DNA of 64,000 nucleotides, from contig CAVTGA010000002.1 in the NCBI GenBank assembly GCA_963734185.1, positions 2,542,001 through 2,606,000 on the forward strand, in the 5' to 3' direction. The stretch is from PALSA-894 sp963734185. GTDB taxonomy: Bacteria; Pseudomonadota; Alphaproteobacteria; Rhizobiales; Xanthobacteraceae. Below the pieces are notes generated by a model. That model had not been told where the DNA came from and searched no databases. It was given only the letters and a program-made list of their open reading frames with translations. This document shows positions 16,697 to 24,761 of the stretch, piece after piece. Within the stretch, counting starts at the first letter, position 1, and the number at the start of each line of letters is the position of its first letter. Both the position numbers and the translations under genes were made by a program.

Positions 16697-17757
16697 GGCT
16701 CGCGCTCCATCACCACCACGCGCTGCGGGTCGCAGGCGACCGTGACGGCGCCCGACCAGGCCGGCGGCGCCAAGGCCATGAGCTGGATCGGCGTGCCGTC
16801 GGCGAGCGTGACGGTGAAGCGCGTCAGCGGCCCGAGATACTCGATCTCGCCGAGCGTGCCGGCGAGCGTGGTCCAGCCGGAGGGGACGGTCTGTCCGGGG
16901 CCAAGCAGGCGCAGCGACTCCGGGCGCAGCGACAGGGCGACGCGATCGGACCCGCCCGGGACGAGCCGCAGCCGCATGGTGGTGCCGGCGACCGCTACCT
17001 CGACCACGTCGCCGTCGCGGCCGCGCACGGCACCGTCGAGCAGGTTGGTGATACCAACGAAGCTCGCGACGAACGGCGTCGCCGGCTGCTCATAGATGGC
17101 GCGCGGGCTCGCGACCTGCTCGACGCGGCCGGCGCGCATCACCGCGATGCGGTCGGAGATCGCGAGCGCCTCTTCCTGGTCATGCGTCACATAGATGACG
17201 GTGATGCCGAGCAATTTCTGCAGGCGGCGGATCTCGCCGCGCATCTCCACCCGCAGCTTGGCGTCGAGATTGGACAGCGGCTCGTCGAGCAACAGCACGT
17301 GCGGCTCGATCACCACGGCGCGCGCGATCGCGACGCGTTGCAACTGGCCGCCGGAAAGCTGGTGCGGCCAGCGCGCGCCGTAGCCGTCGAGCTGGACCAG
17401 GGTCAGCGCGCGCGCGACACGGCGCGCCATCTCATCGCCGCGCACTTTGCGCGCGCGCAGGCCGTAGGCCACGTTGTCGCCGACCGTGAGATTGGGAAAC
17501 ACCGCGTAATTCTGGAACACCATGCCGGTGTTGCGCCGATGCGGCGGCAGCGTATCGATGCGCGTCGCGCCGAACAGGATGCGGCCTTGGTCGAGCTCGC
17601 AGAAACCCGCGACCATGCGCAACAGCGTGGTCTTGCCGCAGCCGGACGGCCCGAGCAGGGTGAAGAACTCGCCGTCGCCGACGCTGAGCGAGACGTCGTC
17701 GACCGCGCGCACGCTGCCGAACGTGCGCGCGACGCCCTCGATCGCGATCGCGGTCAC
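16693..17757 (-). CDS. ABC transporter ATP-binding protein (CUT1/Fe-type with TOBE)
   Basis: 354 residues. Walker A GPSGCGKTT (about 36-44), Q-loop VFQNYAVFP, signature LSGGQLQR (about 135-142), Walker B VLLLDEPLSNLD and H-loop YVTHDQEEA are all intact. Residues about 240-354 form a TOBE-like C-terminal regulatory domain. It energises the fused permease encoded by the overlapping next gene. Its own binding-protein gene lies upstream, but a 634-bp mobile element now separates them, which may weaken co-transcription. Confidence 0.95.
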   Translation of the reverse strand: MTAIAIEGVARTFGSVRAVDDVSLSVGDGEFFTLLGPSGCGKTTLLRMVAGFCELDQGRILFGATRIDTLPPHRRNTGMVFQNYAVFPNLTVGDNVAYGLRARKVRGDEMARRVARALTLVQLDGYGARWPHQLSGGQLQRVAIARAVVIEPHVLLLDEPLSNLDAKLRVEMRGEIRRLQKLLGITVIYVTHDQEEALAISDRIAVMRAGRVEQVASPRAIYEQPATPFVASFVGITNLLDGAVRGRDGDVVEVAVAGTTMRLRLVPGGSDRVALSLRPESLRLLGPGQTVPSGWTTLAGTLGEIEYLGPLTRFTVTLADGTPIQLMALAPPAWSGAVTVACDPQRVVVMEREP

Positions 17758-17849
17758 GCGCGTCTCATCCGCAGAATTCCATCGTCTTGCTTTTGCGCAT
17801 GATCTTTGTCCGAAAAGTCTGTCAACTTTTCGGGATCATGGGTAGTGTC

Positions 17850-18146
17850 TCAGTTTGAAATTGCGAGGATCGTTAGCGCCACCCCCATCAGCATGGGAGG
17901 AAACGCGTGGAAACCCACAATCCATCCGACAATCGTCGTGATCCAAGATGAAGCGGGCGCAAATCGACTAAAAGCAAAATACAAGCTGCCGATCCCGCCA
18001 AGCAGCGCGAAGATGCTAATCGTAAGGGCTTGATCGCTTGTTAGCTGACCGGAGGACGTTGGTCCTCCTTGCGACAAGAACCACAAACCGCCAACGAAAG
18101 CTCCTATCAGTGCGACACCGCCGCCTGCCAAGATGGCCCGCATCAT
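17850..18146 (-). CDS. Small membrane protein carried inside the mobile element
   Basis: 98 residues with three hydrophobic helices (about 3-26, 40-61 and 66-95) and no recognised family. It starts at ATG 18146 (a second ATG follows directly) with only a weak ribosome-binding site. Its TGA stop lies within the left terminal inverted repeat of the element, so the coding sequence runs right to the end of the transposable unit. It is either a passenger gene or chromosomal DNA captured between IS ends. No function can be assigned. Confidence 0.6.
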   Translation of the reverse strand: MMRAILAGGGVALIGAFVGGLWFLSQGGPTSSGQLTSDQALTISIFALLGGIGSLYFAFSRFAPASSWITTIVGWIVGFHAFPPMLMGVALTILAISN

Positions 18147-18189
18147 GAGATGACCTCGCGTGTCTTGTAAGGCCCGCGCTTCCCCGGCT

Positions 18190-18264
18190 CGCGTCCACCA
18201 TCTCGGCAATATCGGCAACCGACCACAGGGTTTCGGACACGCCAGCAGCCATCGCGGACGACAA
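18190..18264 (-). pseudogene. C-terminal remnant of an IS1-like transposase
   Basis: The translation SAMAAGVSETLWSVADI, followed by AEMVDA, resembles the C-terminal tail of a widespread IS1-like transposase family (typically xPAMAAGVTDxLWSxEDIVxxIDA). It is cut on the N-terminal side by an in-frame stop just upstream. About 25 residues remain, so it is non-functional. The family match is from memory and should be tested by search. Confidence 0.55.
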
Positions 18265-18484
18265 ACCTTATCCGGGTGCGGGCCGCGCGGCGCTGGTGCC
18301 AAGAGGGAAATGCATTCGATCCTGGCCAGCTTGGCGCCGGGGAGGCCAGTTCTGGTATCCAATGCCATCATTCGAGTGCGCCATAGGGAACTCCGCGCAG
18401 AGTCGGGGCTTCCCCATGATAAGGAGCGCGAGCCGGTCCCGCCAGCCCGGCCAAATTCAAACTGAGACACTACCGGATCATGCG

Positions 18485-19483
18485 CTATCGCGTGCGGCGG
18501 ATGAGGTCCTGGATCTTCTGCGCGGTCTCGACCCGCTTCTCGACCCACGCGTCTTCGTCGTAGTCGACCAGCTTGATGGTGGAGAGCTGCGGCATGCTTC
18601 CCGGAAGCTGCGACAGGTCGAGGTCTTGGCGCGCCGGGCGGCGGAACGCGAAGCGCAGGATCGCCTCGCGCACGTCCTTGCGCGTCACGTAGTCGACGAA
18701 TTGCTTGGCGCTTTCCGGATTCGGGCCGCCGCGGATGATGCCGACGCCCTCCATCTGCGCGATCGTGCCGTCCTGCGGATAGATCACCTTCACCGGCGCG
18801 CCGTTCGAGGACCACTGGTAGCCGGCATATTCGAGCGACATGCCGAGCGGAAACTCGCCGTTGCCGACGCCCTGGAACACCAGGCTCGAGCGGTTGAGCA
18901 CCTTGGTGTTGGCGAGCACGCGCGAGACCTTCTCCCAGCCGGCCTCGCCCGGCCCCCACTGCTGCGCCAGCATGGTGAGGTTGGAATAGGCCGAGCCGGA
19001 ATTGGCCGGATCGGTGAACGCGACCTTGTCCTTCCATTTCGGGTCCATCAGGTCGGCCCAGGTCTTCGGGCCGGCATCGGCCGGGACGAGACGCGTGTTC
19101 TGCAGGATCACCAGCAGATGCACGTTGGTGCCGATCCAGTGGTCGTCGGCATCGCGGAACGCCGCCGGCACGGTGTCCTTGTTCTTGGATGCGTAAGGCG
19201 CAAGCAGCGCCTTGTTGGCGCGCAACAGCGTGCGGCTCACCCCCCAGATGATATCGCCGAGCGGGCGCTCGCGCTCCGACGCCATGCGGCGCAGGATCAC
19301 GCCCGAACCGGCCTCGACCGGCTCGACCTGGATGCCGGTCTCGCGCGTGAACGCCTCGAACGTGAAGCGATTGAGGTTGGAATCGTTGGAGGTGTAGACG
19401 ACCACCTTGCCCTGGCCGAAGGCCGGACCGCTCGCGATGCTCGATGCGGCGACGAGGAGTGCGGCAATCGTCCGAGTGAGCAT
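18485..19483 (-). CDS. ABC substrate-binding protein (ferric-iron/family 1 type)
   Basis: 332 residues from ATG 19483 (GGGGAC upstream). A signal peptide (about 1-23, MLTRTIAALLVAASSIASG) precedes a mature protein beginning GKVVVYTSNDSNLN, the family 1 pattern seen in FbpA-like proteins. GSGVILRRMASERERPLGDIIWG and WADLMDPKWKDKVAFTDP are also typical. It delivers the ligand to the fused permease and ATPase downstream (16693-17757, 15038-16696). Its stop lies at the edge of the REP element that hosts the IS-derived insertion. The ligand could be Fe(III), a polyamine or a phosphonate, and is not resolved. Confidence 0.92.
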   Translation of the reverse strand: MLTRTIAALLVAASSIASGPAFGQGKVVVYTSNDSNLNRFTFEAFTRETGIQVEPVEAGSGVILRRMASERERPLGDIIWGVSRTLLRANKALLAPYASKNKDTVPAAFRDADDHWIGTNVHLLVILQNTRLVPADAGPKTWADLMDPKWKDKVAFTDPANSGSAYSNLTMLAQQWGPGEAGWEKVSRVLANTKVLNRSSLVFQGVGNGEFPLGMSLEYAGYQWSSNGAPVKVIYPQDGTIAQMEGVGIIRGGPNPESAKQFVDYVTRKDVREAILRFAFRRPARQDLDLSQLPGSMPQLSTIKLVDYDEDAWVEKRVETAQKIQDLIRRTR

Positions 19484-19557
19484 GTCGGTCCCCATTTTTG
19501 AGCGTGTTGCGACGAAACGGTATACAAACGGCCGCAGAACACAATGCGTGCGCGTCG

Positions 19558-20730
19558 CTACTGCGATAGGACGCGGGTCGCGGCAGCGACGCCCACACCG
19601 CTGGCCGGCTTGAGACCGAGATCGCGCAAGGTGCATTCGAGATAGTGCAGGTCGGTCAGGATGTCGGCCGGACCGACGCAGCCCATGGTGCCGATGCGCA
19701 CGACGCGGCCCTGCAGCTTGGTGCGCTGGCCGGCGATCACGGTGCGATAATGGGCGTACATGTGGCGCACGATCGCGCCGCCGTCGAGCCCGTCCGGGAC
19801 CACGCCGACCGTCACGGTCGGCGAGAACGGGCCGGTCGGGAACATCGGCAAGCCGAGCGCCTCGAAGCCCGCGCGCAATGCGGCCGCGAGACGCGCGTGA
19901 CGCGCATAGACGGCCGGCAACCCTTCCTCGTGGATCATGGCGAGCGCCTCGCGCAAGCCCACGATCAGCGGCACCGGCGGGGTGAACGGCGTCTCGCCCT
20001 TGTCGAGCGAGGCCTTGGCGCGGCGAAAGTCGAGCGAGAAGCGCGGGATGCCGTGCGCTGCTTCGGCCACGCGCATGGCCTTGTCGCTTATGGCCGCGAT
20101 GGCGAGCCCGGGCGGGCACATCAGCGATTTCTGCGAGGCGGTCACCAGCACGTCGATGCCCCACTCGTCCATGCGCATGTCGAGGCCGCCGACGCCGCTG
20201 ACCGAGTCGACCACCAGCAACATGCCGGTCGGGCGCAGCACCGCGCCGATCGCCGCAAGGTCGGCGACCACGCCGGTCGCGCTTTCATTGTGGATGCACA
20301 CCACGGCCTTGTAGGGCTTCGCCTTGACCCGCTCGGCGATCCGCTCGGGATGCGGCGGCTCGCCCCATGAGATCTGCAGGCGATCAAGGGTCACCGGCAG
20401 GCCCTCGGCGATCGAGGAGAAGCGCTCGCCGAACTGACCGTTCTCGACCACGAGGACGGCGTCGCCGGCCGACAGCACGTTGACCAGCGCCGCTTCCATG
20501 GCGCCGGTCCCCGAACTGCCCAGCAGGAGAACGTGCTGCCGGGTGCCGAGGATGCCCTGCAGCAGTTCGGTGGTCTCGGCGAGGATGCGGCGGAATTCGG
20601 GACCGCGATGCGACAGCATGGGCAGTGCAAGCGCGGCGCGCACGCGCTCCGGCACGGCGGCGGGCCCGGGCATGCGCAGGCGATATTCGGAAGGGATGAG
20701 CGCGGCCACGCGCGACGAACTGAGATCCAC
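19558..20730 (-). CDS. Class V aminotransferase (alanine/serine-glyoxylate type)
   Basis: 390 residues from a GTG at 20730 preceded by GAGGGG; the gene begins 11 nt after the alanine dehydrogenase stop. It is a fold-type I PLP enzyme: MPGPAAVPERV and MLSHRGPEFR near the N-terminus, SSGTGAMEAAL (about 72-82) for cofactor phosphate, VDSVSGVGG (about 174-182) with the pyridine-binding Asp, and TASQKSLMCPPG with Schiff-base Lys201. Close relatives transfer the amino group of alanine or serine to glyoxylate; phosphonate aminotransferases are an alternative. The pairing with alanine dehydrogenase suggests the two cycle alanine and pyruvate. Confidence 0.9.
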   Translation of the reverse strand: MDLSSSRVAALIPSEYRLRMPGPAAVPERVRAALALPMLSHRGPEFRRILAETTELLQGILGTRQHVLLLGSSGTGAMEAALVNVLSAGDAVLVVENGQFGERFSSIAEGLPVTLDRLQISWGEPPHPERIAERVKAKPYKAVVCIHNESATGVVADLAAIGAVLRPTGMLLVVDSVSGVGGLDMRMDEWGIDVLVTASQKSLMCPPGLAIAAISDKAMRVAEAAHGIPRFSLDFRRAKASLDKGETPFTPPVPLIVGLREALAMIHEEGLPAVYARHARLAAALRAGFEALGLPMFPTGPFSPTVTVGVVPDGLDGGAIVRHMYAHYRTVIAGQRTKLQGRVVRIGTMGCVGPADILTDLHYLECTLRDLGLKPASGVGVAAATRVLSQ

Positions 20731-20741
20731 GAACCATCCCC

Positions 20742-21860
20742 TCACAAGGCGAGCGCCTGCTCGGGCGGCGTATAGCGCAGCTTGAGCGCGTCGGCGACCG
20801 CCCGATGGGTGACTTTCCCCTCGTGGACGTTCAGCCCGGCGCGCAAATGCGCGTCCTCGCCGAGCGCGCGGCGGCAGCCCTTGTCGGCGAGTGCGAGCAC
20901 GAACGGCGAGGTCACGTTGTTGAGCGCGAAGGTCGAAGTGCGGGCGACCGCGCCCGGCATGTTGGTGACGCAATAATGCACGACCTCGTCCACCACGTAG
21001 GTCGGATGCGAGTGCGTGGTCGGCCGCGAGGTCTCGGAGCACCCACCCTGGTCGATCGACACGTCGACGATGACCGAGCCCGGCTTCATGGCTTTCACCG
21101 TGGCGGCGGTGATCAGTTTCGGCGCGGTCGCGCCCGGGATCAACACCGTGCCGATCACCAGATCGGCGCGCCGGCACAACGCCTCGACCGCATCGGGCGT
21201 CGAGTACACGGTGCGCAGTGTGGTGCCGAAGCGATCGGTGAGCGCCCGCAGTACGTCGGTATTGCGGTCCGCGACCGTAACGTTGCCGCCCATGCCGAGC
21301 GCGATCAGCGCGGCGTTGCTGCCGGCCACCCCGCCGCCGAGCACGAACACGTCGGCGGGCGGGACGCCCGGCACGCCGCCGATCAGCACCCCGCGCCCGC
21401 CGTTCGGCCGCTCCAGGCAGCGCGCGCCGACGTGCGGCGCCATGCGGCCGGCGACTTCCGACATCGGGGTGAGCAGCGGCAGGGTGCCGCGCGCGCTCGT
21501 CACCGTCTCGTAGGCGATTGCGATCACGCCGGACTCGACGAGGTCGCGCGTCTGGTCGGGATCGGCGGCGAGGTGCAGGTAGGTGAACAGCACCTGCCCG
21601 GGGCGCAGGCGTTTGCGCTCCTCGGCAAGCGGCTCCTTCACCTTCAAGATCAGCTCGGCGCGCGCGAAGATGTCTTCAGCCGATGCGGCGATCTTGGCGC
21701 CCGCGGCCTGGTAGGCCGCGTCGGTGAGACCCGCGCCGTCGCCGGCGCCTGTCTCGATCAGGACCTGATGGCCCTTGGAGATCAGCTCGCGCACCGCGGA
21801 CGGCACCAGGCCGACCCGGTATTCGTTGTCCTTGATCTCCTTCGGTACGCCGATGAGCAT
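20742..21860 (-). CDS. ald: Alanine dehydrogenase
   Basis: 372 residues, the family length. It catalyses NAD-dependent deamination of L-alanine to pyruvate and ammonia. It starts MLIGVPKEIKDNEYRVGL (substrate-binding Arg and Lys region), has VLFTYLHLAAD and the catalytic His there, and a Rossmann motif VLGGGVAGSNAA (about 171-182). VDVSIDQGGCSETSRPTTH carries the catalytic Asp. The ATG at 21860 has GGAG upstream. It is followed by the class V aminotransferase 11 nt downstream, so alanine metabolism appears coupled. A family B repeat occupies the upstream gap. Confidence 0.96.
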   Translation of the reverse strand: MLIGVPKEIKDNEYRVGLVPSAVRELISKGHQVLIETGAGDGAGLTDAAYQAAGAKIAASAEDIFARAELILKVKEPLAEERKRLRPGQVLFTYLHLAADPDQTRDLVESGVIAIAYETVTSARGTLPLLTPMSEVAGRMAPHVGARCLERPNGGRGVLIGGVPGVPPADVFVLGGGVAGSNAALIALGMGGNVTVADRNTDVLRALTDRFGTTLRTVYSTPDAVEALCRRADLVIGTVLIPGATAPKLITAATVKAMKPGSVIVDVSIDQGGCSETSRPTTHSHPTYVVDEVVHYCVTNMPGAVARTSTFALNNVTSPFVLALADKGCRRALGEDAHLRAGLNVHEGKVTHRAVADALKLRYTPPEQALAL

Positions 21861-21913
21861 GGCTGCGCTCCGCATCGCTGGCGCAGCCTACGGCAAAGCC
21901 GCGGGCTCCGTCA

Positions 21914-22079
21914 CCTCTCCCCGCTTGCGGGGAGAGGTCGACTTGCGAGCGTAGCAACGCGAAGCGAGGCAAGTCGGGTGAGGGGGACTCTCGGCACACC
22001 GAGCTTGCGGAAATTCCCCCTCACCCGGATTCCTTCGCTTCGCTCGGAATCCGACCTCTCCCCGCAAGCGGGGAGAGGT
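21914..22079. repeat. Intergenic palindromic repeat, family B
   Basis: Starts CCTCTCCCCGCTTGCGGGG and ends CCCCGCAAGCGGGGAGAGG, with TTGCGAAGCGAGG-like inner arms. A half copy of family A (CCTTTGCCCACCCTACG, 22108-22124) follows and contains the TAG stop of the minus-strand regulator gene. Confidence 0.88.
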
Positions 22080-22119
22080 GGAGCGTGTGGCACGTTCGCC
22101 GTCTACGCCTTTGCCCACC

Positions 22120-22914
22120 CTACGTCGCCGCCAGCGCCCGCAGCGCCTCCGCGGTCGCGGCATCGGCCGGAAAGAACGACTCGAGCGCCAGCTCCGACAG
22201 GGTGATGTCGACCGGCGTGCCGAACACCGTCGTGGTGGAGAAGAACGACAGCGTGCCGTTGTCGGTGACGAGTTGCAGCGGCACCACCACGCCGGCGTAG
22301 TCGGCGTTCTCCTGCCTGCCGGCCTTGCGCGGCGGCACCGGATAGGCGCCGAGCTCCTGCATCAACTCGGCGAGCACGCCATCGCCGGTCGCGGCGATCT
22401 GCTGGCGCAGGCGATCCATCAGATGGGCGCGCCATTCGGCCAGATTGGCGATGCGCGGCGCGACGCCCTTCGGGTGCAGGCTCAAGCGCAGCACGTTGAC
22501 GGGCGGCTGCAGCAGCGAGGGATCGACGCCGACGAGCAGGCGGCGCACTGCGTCATTGTGCGCGACCAGGGTCCAATGCCGGTCGATCGCCAGCGCCGGA
22601 TAGGGCTCGTGGCCTTTGAGCACCAGGTCGATCGCGCGGCGCGCGGCCTGCAGCGCCGGATCGGCGAGCGGTCGCTCGGGGAACACCGGCGCGAAGCCGG
22701 CCGAAACCAGCAGCACGTTGCGCTCGCGCAGCGGAACCTCGAGCCGCTCGGCCAGATGCAGCACCATGTCGCGCGACGGCTGCGAACGGCCGGTTTCGAG
22801 AAAACTCAGGTGCTTGGTGGAGATCTCGGCCTCGAGTGCAAGATCGAGCTGGCTGAGGCGGCGGCGCTGGCGCCAGGTGCGCAGATGATCGCCGACGGTT
22901 TGGATGGAGGTCAT
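22120..22914 (-). CDS. XRE-family regulator with MmyB-like ligand domain
   Basis: 264 residues. The N-terminal helix-turn-helix (about 8-65) shows LRTWRQRRRLSQLDLALEAE and STKHLSFLETGRSQPS. The remainder (about 95-260) fits the MmyB ligand-binding region: WTLVAHNDAVRRLL, VNVLRLSLHPKG and a C-terminal FFSTTTVFGTPVDITLSEL. Such regulators often control a divergent small gene, and here a divergent membrane-protein gene starts 137 nt away. The ligand is unknown. Its stop codon lies in a half copy of a family A repeat. Confidence 0.93.
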   Translation of the reverse strand: MTSIQTVGDHLRTWRQRRRLSQLDLALEAEISTKHLSFLETGRSQPSRDMVLHLAERLEVPLRERNVLLVSAGFAPVFPERPLADPALQAARRAIDLVLKGHEPYPALAIDRHWTLVAHNDAVRRLLVGVDPSLLQPPVNVLRLSLHPKGVAPRIANLAEWRAHLMDRLRQQIAATGDGVLAELMQELGAYPVPPRKAGRQENADYAGVVVPLQLVTDNGTLSFFSTTTVFGTPVDITLSELALESFFPADAATAEALRALAAT

Positions 22915-23051
22915 GGCCTTGACGATAGCGCAGGCGCGACCGCGTCTCCATTACCTCGGAGTTAATCGACCGCATGCTCAGCGCCGCCTAGATGGGAGGC
23001 GTGCCGCGAACGGCCAGACCGGACCGGCAACGCAACCGAGAGGAGTTCCCC
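22915..23051. promoter_or_regulatory. Divergent promoter region between regulator and small membrane gene
   Basis: 137 nt between two diverging starts. It includes TTACCTCGGAGTTAATCG near 22951 and the AGGAG ribosome-binding site at 23041-23045. It is the natural operator site for the XRE regulator, but I see no clear palindrome, so the position is inferred from layout only. Confidence 0.35.
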
Positions 23052-23447
23052 ATGACCCAAGCCTCTACCTTCCTGCGCCGCGTGCTCATGCTCGACGCCG
23101 TGGCGACCGCCGCGACCGGCCTGATGCTGACGTTCGGCGCCAGCCTCACCAAGGACCTGCTCGGCCTGCCGCAGAGCCTGATGCAGTACGCGGGGTTAAG
23201 CCTGCTGCCGTTCGCCGCGCTGGTCGGCTTCCTTGCGACGCGCGAGACCATCTCACGGCCCGCGGTATGGGCGGTGATCGCCTACAACGCGCTATGGTCG
23301 ATCGACAGCATCGTGCTGCTCGTCACCGGCGCCGTAGCGCCGACCGCGCTCGGCACTGCCTTCGTCGTCGCGCAGGCGCTGGTGGTCGCGCTGTTCGCCG
23401 AGCTCGAATACGTCGGACTGCGGCGGATGACGGCCGCAACGGCGTGA
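23052..23447 (+). CDS. Small four-helix membrane protein
   Basis: 131 residues, ATG at 23052 with AGGAG 7 nt upstream. Four hydrophobic helices cover about residues 10-32, 44-62, 68-90 and 97-120. The N-terminal RRVLMLDAVATAATGLML is a pattern common in small uncharacterised alphaproteobacterial membrane proteins. It is transcribed away from the MmyB-type regulator and is its probable target. The function is not known. Confidence 0.85.
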   Translation: MTQASTFLRRVLMLDAVATAATGLMLTFGASLTKDLLGLPQSLMQYAGLSLLPFAALVGFLATRETISRPAVWAVIAYNALWSIDSIVLLVTGAVAPTALGTAFVVAQALVVALFAELEYVGLRRMTAATA

Positions 23448-23453
23448 TCTACC

Positions 23454-23540
23454 CGTAGGGCGGGCAAAGCGAAGCGTGCCCGCGCGCTTAACTAAATTCC
23501 CAATGCGGGCACGGCGCTTGCGCGCCTTTGCCCGCCCTAC
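23454..23540. repeat. Intergenic palindromic repeat, family A (short variant)
   Basis: CGTAGGGCGGGCAAAGCGAA to GCGCCTTTGCCCGCCCTACG with an A/T-rich centre (TTAACTAAATTCCC). It immediately follows the small membrane-protein gene and could serve as a bidirectional stem-loop. Confidence 0.85.
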
Positions 23541-23603
23541 GGCGTCTTTCCCGACGTTCATCGAGCCGATACAAGCGGTGCTTGGAACGTCAGGGGAAAG
23601 CGC

Positions 23604-24290
23604 ATGAGTCTCGCCGGGCAAGCGGTGGTGGCGATCTGGAACGGGATCGCGCCGGAGGGCCGCAGCGAATTCTACGAGTGGCACAATCGCGAGCACATGC
23701 CGGAGCGCGTCGGCATCCCGGGCTTCCGCCGCGGCCGGCGTTATATCGCCAAATACGGCACGCCCGAATACTTCACGCTCTACGAGGCGGACAGCGCGGA
23801 AGTGCTGGTCGGACAGGACTATCTCAACCGGCTCAACAATCCGACGCCGCTTACGCGGCATGTCCCGCCGAATTATTTCCGCGACACTTCGCGCGGCATC
23901 TGCCGCGTGAAGCTCTCGCTCGGCGTCGGGCAGGGCGGATTCATGCTGACGCTGCGCTGCGGCGCGAGGGAAGGCCGCGAGGCCGAGCTGCAGCAGCATC
24001 TTGCGCGCGTGGCGCTGCCGCCGCTGGCCGATATCGTGGCGGTGGTCGGCGTGCATCTGTGCATTGCCGACCGGGAAGCGAGCGGCATCGAGACGGCGGA
24101 GAAGCGGGGACGGCAGGTCGACATCCCGAACTGGCTGGTCATGATCGAGGCGGCGACCGCGGAAGCGGCCGATGCGGCCTGCGACCAGCTGCTTGCGGGC
24201 GATCTGGCGGCACACGGCGCGCGCCCGGAAATGGAGCGCGGGCTCTACATGCTGCAGTTCTGCCGCATGAAGACGCCGGGGAGGGCGTAG
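23604..24290 (+). CDS. Uncharacterised dimeric alpha-beta-barrel-like protein
   Basis: 228 residues, ATG at 23604 with AGGGGA 7 nt upstream. The N-terminal part contains FYEWHNREHMPERVGIPGF, a WH-x2-EH-xPE pattern seen in EthD- and DUF4286-like ferredoxin-fold proteins. A second similar half (MLTLRCGAREGREAELQQHL onward) suggests two tandem barrels. There is no signal peptide, so it is cytoplasmic. It is flanked by repeats on both sides and has no operon partner. The catalytic role is unknown. Confidence 0.75.
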   Translation: MSLAGQAVVAIWNGIAPEGRSEFYEWHNREHMPERVGIPGFRRGRRYIAKYGTPEYFTLYEADSAEVLVGQDYLNRLNNPTPLTRHVPPNYFRDTSRGICRVKLSLGVGQGGFMLTLRCGAREGREAELQQHLARVALPPLADIVAVVGVHLCIADREASGIETAEKRGRQVDIPNWLVMIEAATAEAADAACDQLLAGDLAAHGARPEMERGLYMLQFCRMKTPGRA

Positions 24291-24291
24291 C

Positions 24292-24388
24292 GCGTAGCCC
24301 GGCTTTCGCCGCGGCGAAAGCCGGGGCAGGCCCTGCCGCGTGGAGAGATCGATCCCGGGTTTCGCTTTCCGCTCAACCCGGGCTACGC
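24292..24388. repeat. Palindromic repeat, family F
   Basis: CGTAGCCCGGCTTTCGCC, then GCGGCGAAAGCCGGG, and further on CTCAACCCGGGCTACG: nested inverted repeats. A related unit (CATCCGGGCTACGGC) sits at 46941-46985. Confidence 0.8.
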
Positions 24389-24508
24389 AGTCGGGAAAGT
24401 TGATCGCGTCTGCCATGATGCTCCCTGATCGCTAGCCGGCGCTGCCGGGTGCGCGGTCGGAACCCGCGGCTGCGGCGATTCCGCCCAGTGAAAGAGAGTC
24501 GCCGGGCG

Positions 24509-24586
24509 CTAGTGCCCCGAACCCGAAGTTCGCACACATCGTGCTGCAAGGTCGGTTGCGAACTTCGGGTTCAAAAGGGGCACTAG
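24509..24586. repeat. 78-bp near-perfect palindrome, unit 1 (MITE-like)
   Basis: CTAGTGCCCCGAACCCGAAG then TTCGCA on the left pairs with TGCGAACTTCGGGTTCAAAA then GGGGCACTAG on the right. A similar but distinct unit follows 13 bp later. It is non-coding. The 24389-24761 stretch contains only these two units and the ribosome-binding site of the next gene. Confidence 0.8.
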
Positions 24587-24599
24587 AATCATAGAGTTG

Positions 24600-24675
24600 C
24601 TAGTGTCCCTTTGATTCCGAAGTTCGCTTCCGAGTGTGCCGCAAACGCTAGCGAACTTCGGAATCGGGACATTAG
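24600..24675. repeat. 76-bp near-perfect palindrome, unit 2 (MITE-like)
   Basis: CTAGTGTCCCTTTGATTCCG then AAGTTCGC pairs with GCGAACTTCGGAATCGGGAC then ATTAG. The core TTCCGAAGTTCGC/GCGAACTTCGGAA is shared with unit 1, though the flanks differ, so the two are diverged members of one family. Confidence 0.8.
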
Positions 24676-24761
24676 TGTGAATTGCCTGCGCGCCAAGCGG
24701 CTGTTACGTTGCTGTGGGGCGAGCCAACACAAACCAGCCAGTTGTCCGAGGGAGGACATAC

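Larger units (their letters stand above)
17841..18474. mobile_element. 634-bp non-autonomous IS-derived element with 8-bp target duplication
   Basis: Perfect 19-bp terminal inverted repeats: GGTAGTGTCTCAGTTTGAA (17841-17859) and its complement at 18456-18474. Both ends are flanked by the direct repeat GGATCATG (17833-17840 and 18475-18482), an 8-bp target duplication inside a REP element. No full transposase is present, but the minus strand keeps a short C-terminal remnant (18190-18264) and a small membrane-protein gene. Ends starting GG, an 8-bp duplication and the remnant's sequence fit an IS1-like element; IS1595 would also fit the ends. The perfect repeats suggest recent movement in trans. 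Confidence 0.88.
17792..18484. repeat. Family C REP element interrupted by a mobile element
   Basis: 17792-17840 is GCGCATGATCTTTGTCCG, then AAAAGTCTGTCAACTTTTCGGGATCATG. The final CG of the repeat appears only after the inserted element, at 18483-18484. The uninterrupted copy at 60548-60598 shows the ancestral form. Removing 17841-18482 restores the repeat exactly. Confidence 0.88.
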
